From Chloroflexota bacterium (lineage in GTDB: Bacteria; Chloroflexota; Anaerolineae; Promineifilales; Promineifilaceae): 64,000 bases of DNA. Shown piece by piece: positions 62,530 to 64,000 of this stretch; within the stretch, counting starts at the first letter, position 1; each line of letters opens with the position of its first letter. Below the pieces are notes generated by a model. The model did no database searches, was not told where the DNA came from, and saw only the letters and a list, made by a program, of their open reading frames with translations. The stretch covers positions 1 through 64,000 of the forward strand of contig JAGOMA010000021.1 of the NCBI GenBank assembly GCA_017993775.1. The letters are read 5' to 3'. The position numbers were made by a program, and so were the translations under genes.

Positions 62530-64000
62530 CTAGATCATGAAGGCATGATCCTCATGATAGTATTGTAGCCGCAATTGATTGACTTGAATATCCTCAAGAT
62601 AAGCTTCAAAGGGCATCACCCGATCAATCACCCCGCCCGGCGTAATTTCGATGATCCGATTGGCGATGGTGCTGACAAATTCATAATCGTGGGAAGCAAA
62701 AAGGAGAACTTCCGGGAATTTGATGAGACCCTGGTTCAGGGCGGTGATGGCTTCCAGGTCGAGGTGGTTGGTAGGTTCGTCGAGCATGAGGACGTTGGCC
62801 CCGCTGAGCATCATGCGGGCCAACATGCAGCGCACTTTTTCGCCGCCGGAGAGGACGCGGGCGGGTTTAAGAGCTTCTTCGCCGGAGAAAAGCATCCGCC
62901 CCAGGTAGCCACGGATAAATGTGTCGCTGTCTTCGGTAGGCGAGAAGGGGCGCAGCCAGTCGATAATGTTGTCGTCGGTGTCGAAGTAGTGGCTGTTTTC
63001 TTTGGGGAAGTAAGACATGGTGATGGTGGTGCCCCATTCGTAACGGCCGTTTCCCGCTTCCACCTCACCCGCCAAAATCTCAAACAACGTCGTTTTTACC
63101 AGGTCGTTTTCGCCGATGAAGGCGATCTTGTCCCCCTGGCTCACCTCCAGGCTGAAGTGCGACAGCACCGGCTCGCCATCCACGTTGGCGCTGAGGTCCT
63201 GGACGCGTAACACCACTTTGCCACACGGCCGTTCCGGGGCAAACCCCACATACGGAAACCGCCGCGAACTGGTCGGCAGTTCATCCACCGTTAGCTTGTC
63301 GATTAGCTTCTTGCGCGACGTGGCCTGACGCGCTTTGGCCACATTAGCGCTAAACCGGCGCACAAACGCTTCCAACTCCTTAATTTTCTCTTCGCGCTTC
63401 TTGCTTTCATTCTTGCGCTGCTGCAAAGCCAACTGGCTGGCCTCGTACCAAAACTCATAATTACCCACATACATGCGAATCTGGCTGAAATCGATATCCA
63501 CAATATGCGTACATACGTTGTTCAAAAAATGCCGGTCATGAGACACAACAATCAACGTGTTGTTGAACCGCATCAGATAATCTTCCAGCCAGCGAATCGT
63601 CTTCAAATCCAGTTGATTGGTCGGCTCGTCCAGCAGCAAAATGTCCGGGTTGCCAAACATGGCCTGCGCCAGCAGCACGCGCACCTTTTGCATGGCCTCT
63701 AATTCACCCATCTTGCGCTCCAAAAATGATTCGTCGATGCCCAGACCCTTCAACAGCGTGGCCGCTTCTGATTCGGCGTCATAACCATTAAGATCGGCAA
63801 ATTCTGTTTCCAATTCGGCCGCGCGCACCCCATCTTCATCAGAAAAATCCGGTTTACTATAAAGTGATTCGCGCTCTTGCATCAGATCATACAACCGTTG
63901 ATGCCCCATGATGACGGTTTCGGTGACCGAAAACTCATCAAACGCAAACTGGTCTTGCTGCAAGACGGCAATCCGGTCCTTGGGGTCGGTAATCACTTCA
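62530..64000 (-). CDS. ABC-F family ATPase (YbiT-like), 5' end outside the window
   Basis: The C-terminal 490 residues of a two-domain ABC-F protein, ribosome-associated translation factor class. Within view: the end of NBD1 with DPKDRIAVLQQDQFAFDE and Walker B ILLLDEPTNQLDL; the interdomain linker rich in Arg/Lys (QRKNESKKREEKIKELEAF); and NBD2 with intact LSGGEKVRCMLAR and MLDEPTNHLDLEA. Two motifs are abnormal. The NBD1 signature, usually LSGGQ, reads LEAMQ (GELEAMQKVRVLLAQ), and the NBD2 Walker A reads GENDLVKTTL instead of GxNGxGKTT. These two belong to the same composite ATP site. The gene runs off the right edge of the window. Confidence 0.92.
   Translation of the reverse strand, partial: EVITDPKDRIAVLQQDQFAFDEFSVTETVIMGHQRLYDLMQERESLYSKPDFSDEDGVRAAELETEFADLNGYDAESEAATLLKGLGIDESFLERKMGELEAMQKVRVLLAQAMFGNPDILLLDEPTNQLDLKTIRWLEDYLMRFNNTLIVVSHDRHFLNNVCTHIVDIDFSQIRMYVGNYEFWYEASQLALQQRKNESKKREEKIKELEAFVRRFSANVAKARQATSRKKLIDKLTVDELPTSSRRFPYVGFAPERPCGKVVLRVQDLSANVDGEPVLSHFSLEVSQGDKIAFIGENDLVKTTLFEILAGEVEAGNGRYEWGTTITMSYFPKENSHYFDTDDNIIDWLRPFSPTEDSDTFIRGYLGRMLFSGEEALKPARVLSGGEKVRCMLARMMLSGANVLMLDEPTNHLDLEAITALNQGLIKFPEVLLFASHDYEFVSTIANRIIEITPGGVIDRVMPFEAYLEDIQVNQLRLQYYHEDHAFMI

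Larger units (their letters stand above)
1..64000. repeat. Highly iterated palindrome ACGGCCGT (often AACGGCCGTT)
   Basis: About 120 copies by eye count over the window, roughly one per 540 bp, mostly in genes. Examples: 106-113, 282-289, 2160-2167, the pair near 13843 and 13857, the pair near 45790 and 45808. In genes it is read as Thr-Ala-Val (ACG GCC GTn), Asp/Asn-Gly-Arg (GAC/AAC GGC CGT) or Arg-Pro (CGG CCG). Single-base variants are also frequent (GCGGCCGT, ACGGCCGA). Long gaps without it are 5359-8470 and about 27630-31855. Confidence 0.9.

Noticed and set aside
1..64000. tRNA or rRNA genes
   Set aside because: No cloverleaf with TTCRANNC-type arm or conserved rRNA segment was noticed. 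A dedicated RNA search could not be run.

Overview
The window looks like a chromosomal segment of a Chloroflexota bacterium, probably of the Anaerolineae/Ardenticatenia/Caldilineae type. This placement is inferred from gene content and style and is not proven. Supporting signs are secreted proteins ending in a YLPxxx-type tail, TP-rich linkers after N-terminal membrane anchors, CUT1 sugar transporters with lipoprotein binding proteins, predicted ATPases with TPRs, and many short intergenic inverted repeats. No rRNA, tRNA or CRISPR array was seen. The most striking base-level property is an octamer palindrome, ACGGCCGT (often AACGGCCGTT). I counted about 120 copies by eye in 64 kb, where one to a few are expected by chance. 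It lies mostly inside genes and resembles the HIP1 phenomenon of cyanobacteria.

Layout. 1-2.9 kb: the tail of a flavin disulfide reductase, then a partner-switching module (SpoIIE phosphatase fused to an RsbW-like kinase domain, plus two STAS proteins). 2.9-5.3 kb: a hypothetical protein and a CrtI-like FAD oxidoreductase. 5.3-6.2 kb: an AT-richer gap with a stem-loop and a 307-bp element bounded by 19-bp inverted repeats. 6.2-22.6 kb: a compact five-gene operon of very large, mostly unrecognised proteins. One has three 219-residue repeats followed by a DUF6603-like region. The last has two LamG-like domains, a spike-like repeat and a phage tail-collar domain. This is the best candidate for an undescribed system. 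A strong terminator closes it.

23.0-33.0 kb: a sugar locus. A mannosylfructose-phosphate phosphatase-like HAD domain is fused to an (alpha/alpha)6 glycosidase and followed by a mannosylfructose-phosphate synthase-like GT4. After a terminator come a LacI regulator with a textbook promoter and a 29-bp operator, a CUT1 binding protein, two permeases and a GH32 fructosidase. The likely theme is synthesis, import and breakdown of a fructose-containing disaccharide (mannosylfructose or sucrose).

33.0-42.0 kb: a decayed lipoprotein gene, two tandem membrane-anchored C39-like peptidase/TPR paralogues, a multi-PAS hybrid histidine kinase, a RibD/DHFR-like reductase and an S51 peptidase. 42.3-54.2 kb: a 2800-residue exported protein in which a peptide-binding SBP_bac_5 domain sits between carboxypeptidase-regulatory-like repeats and DUF11-type repeats, then a decayed spacer, a beta-helix surface protein and a small lipoprotein. 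54.6-64 kb: an XRE/NB-ARC/TPR regulator, an MBOAT-SGNH-acyl-carrier trio (a dlt/alginate-acetylation-like surface modification set), a small hypothetical gene, a second hybrid histidine kinase, and most of an ABC-F ATPase in which one of the two composite ATP sites has lost both of its defining motifs.
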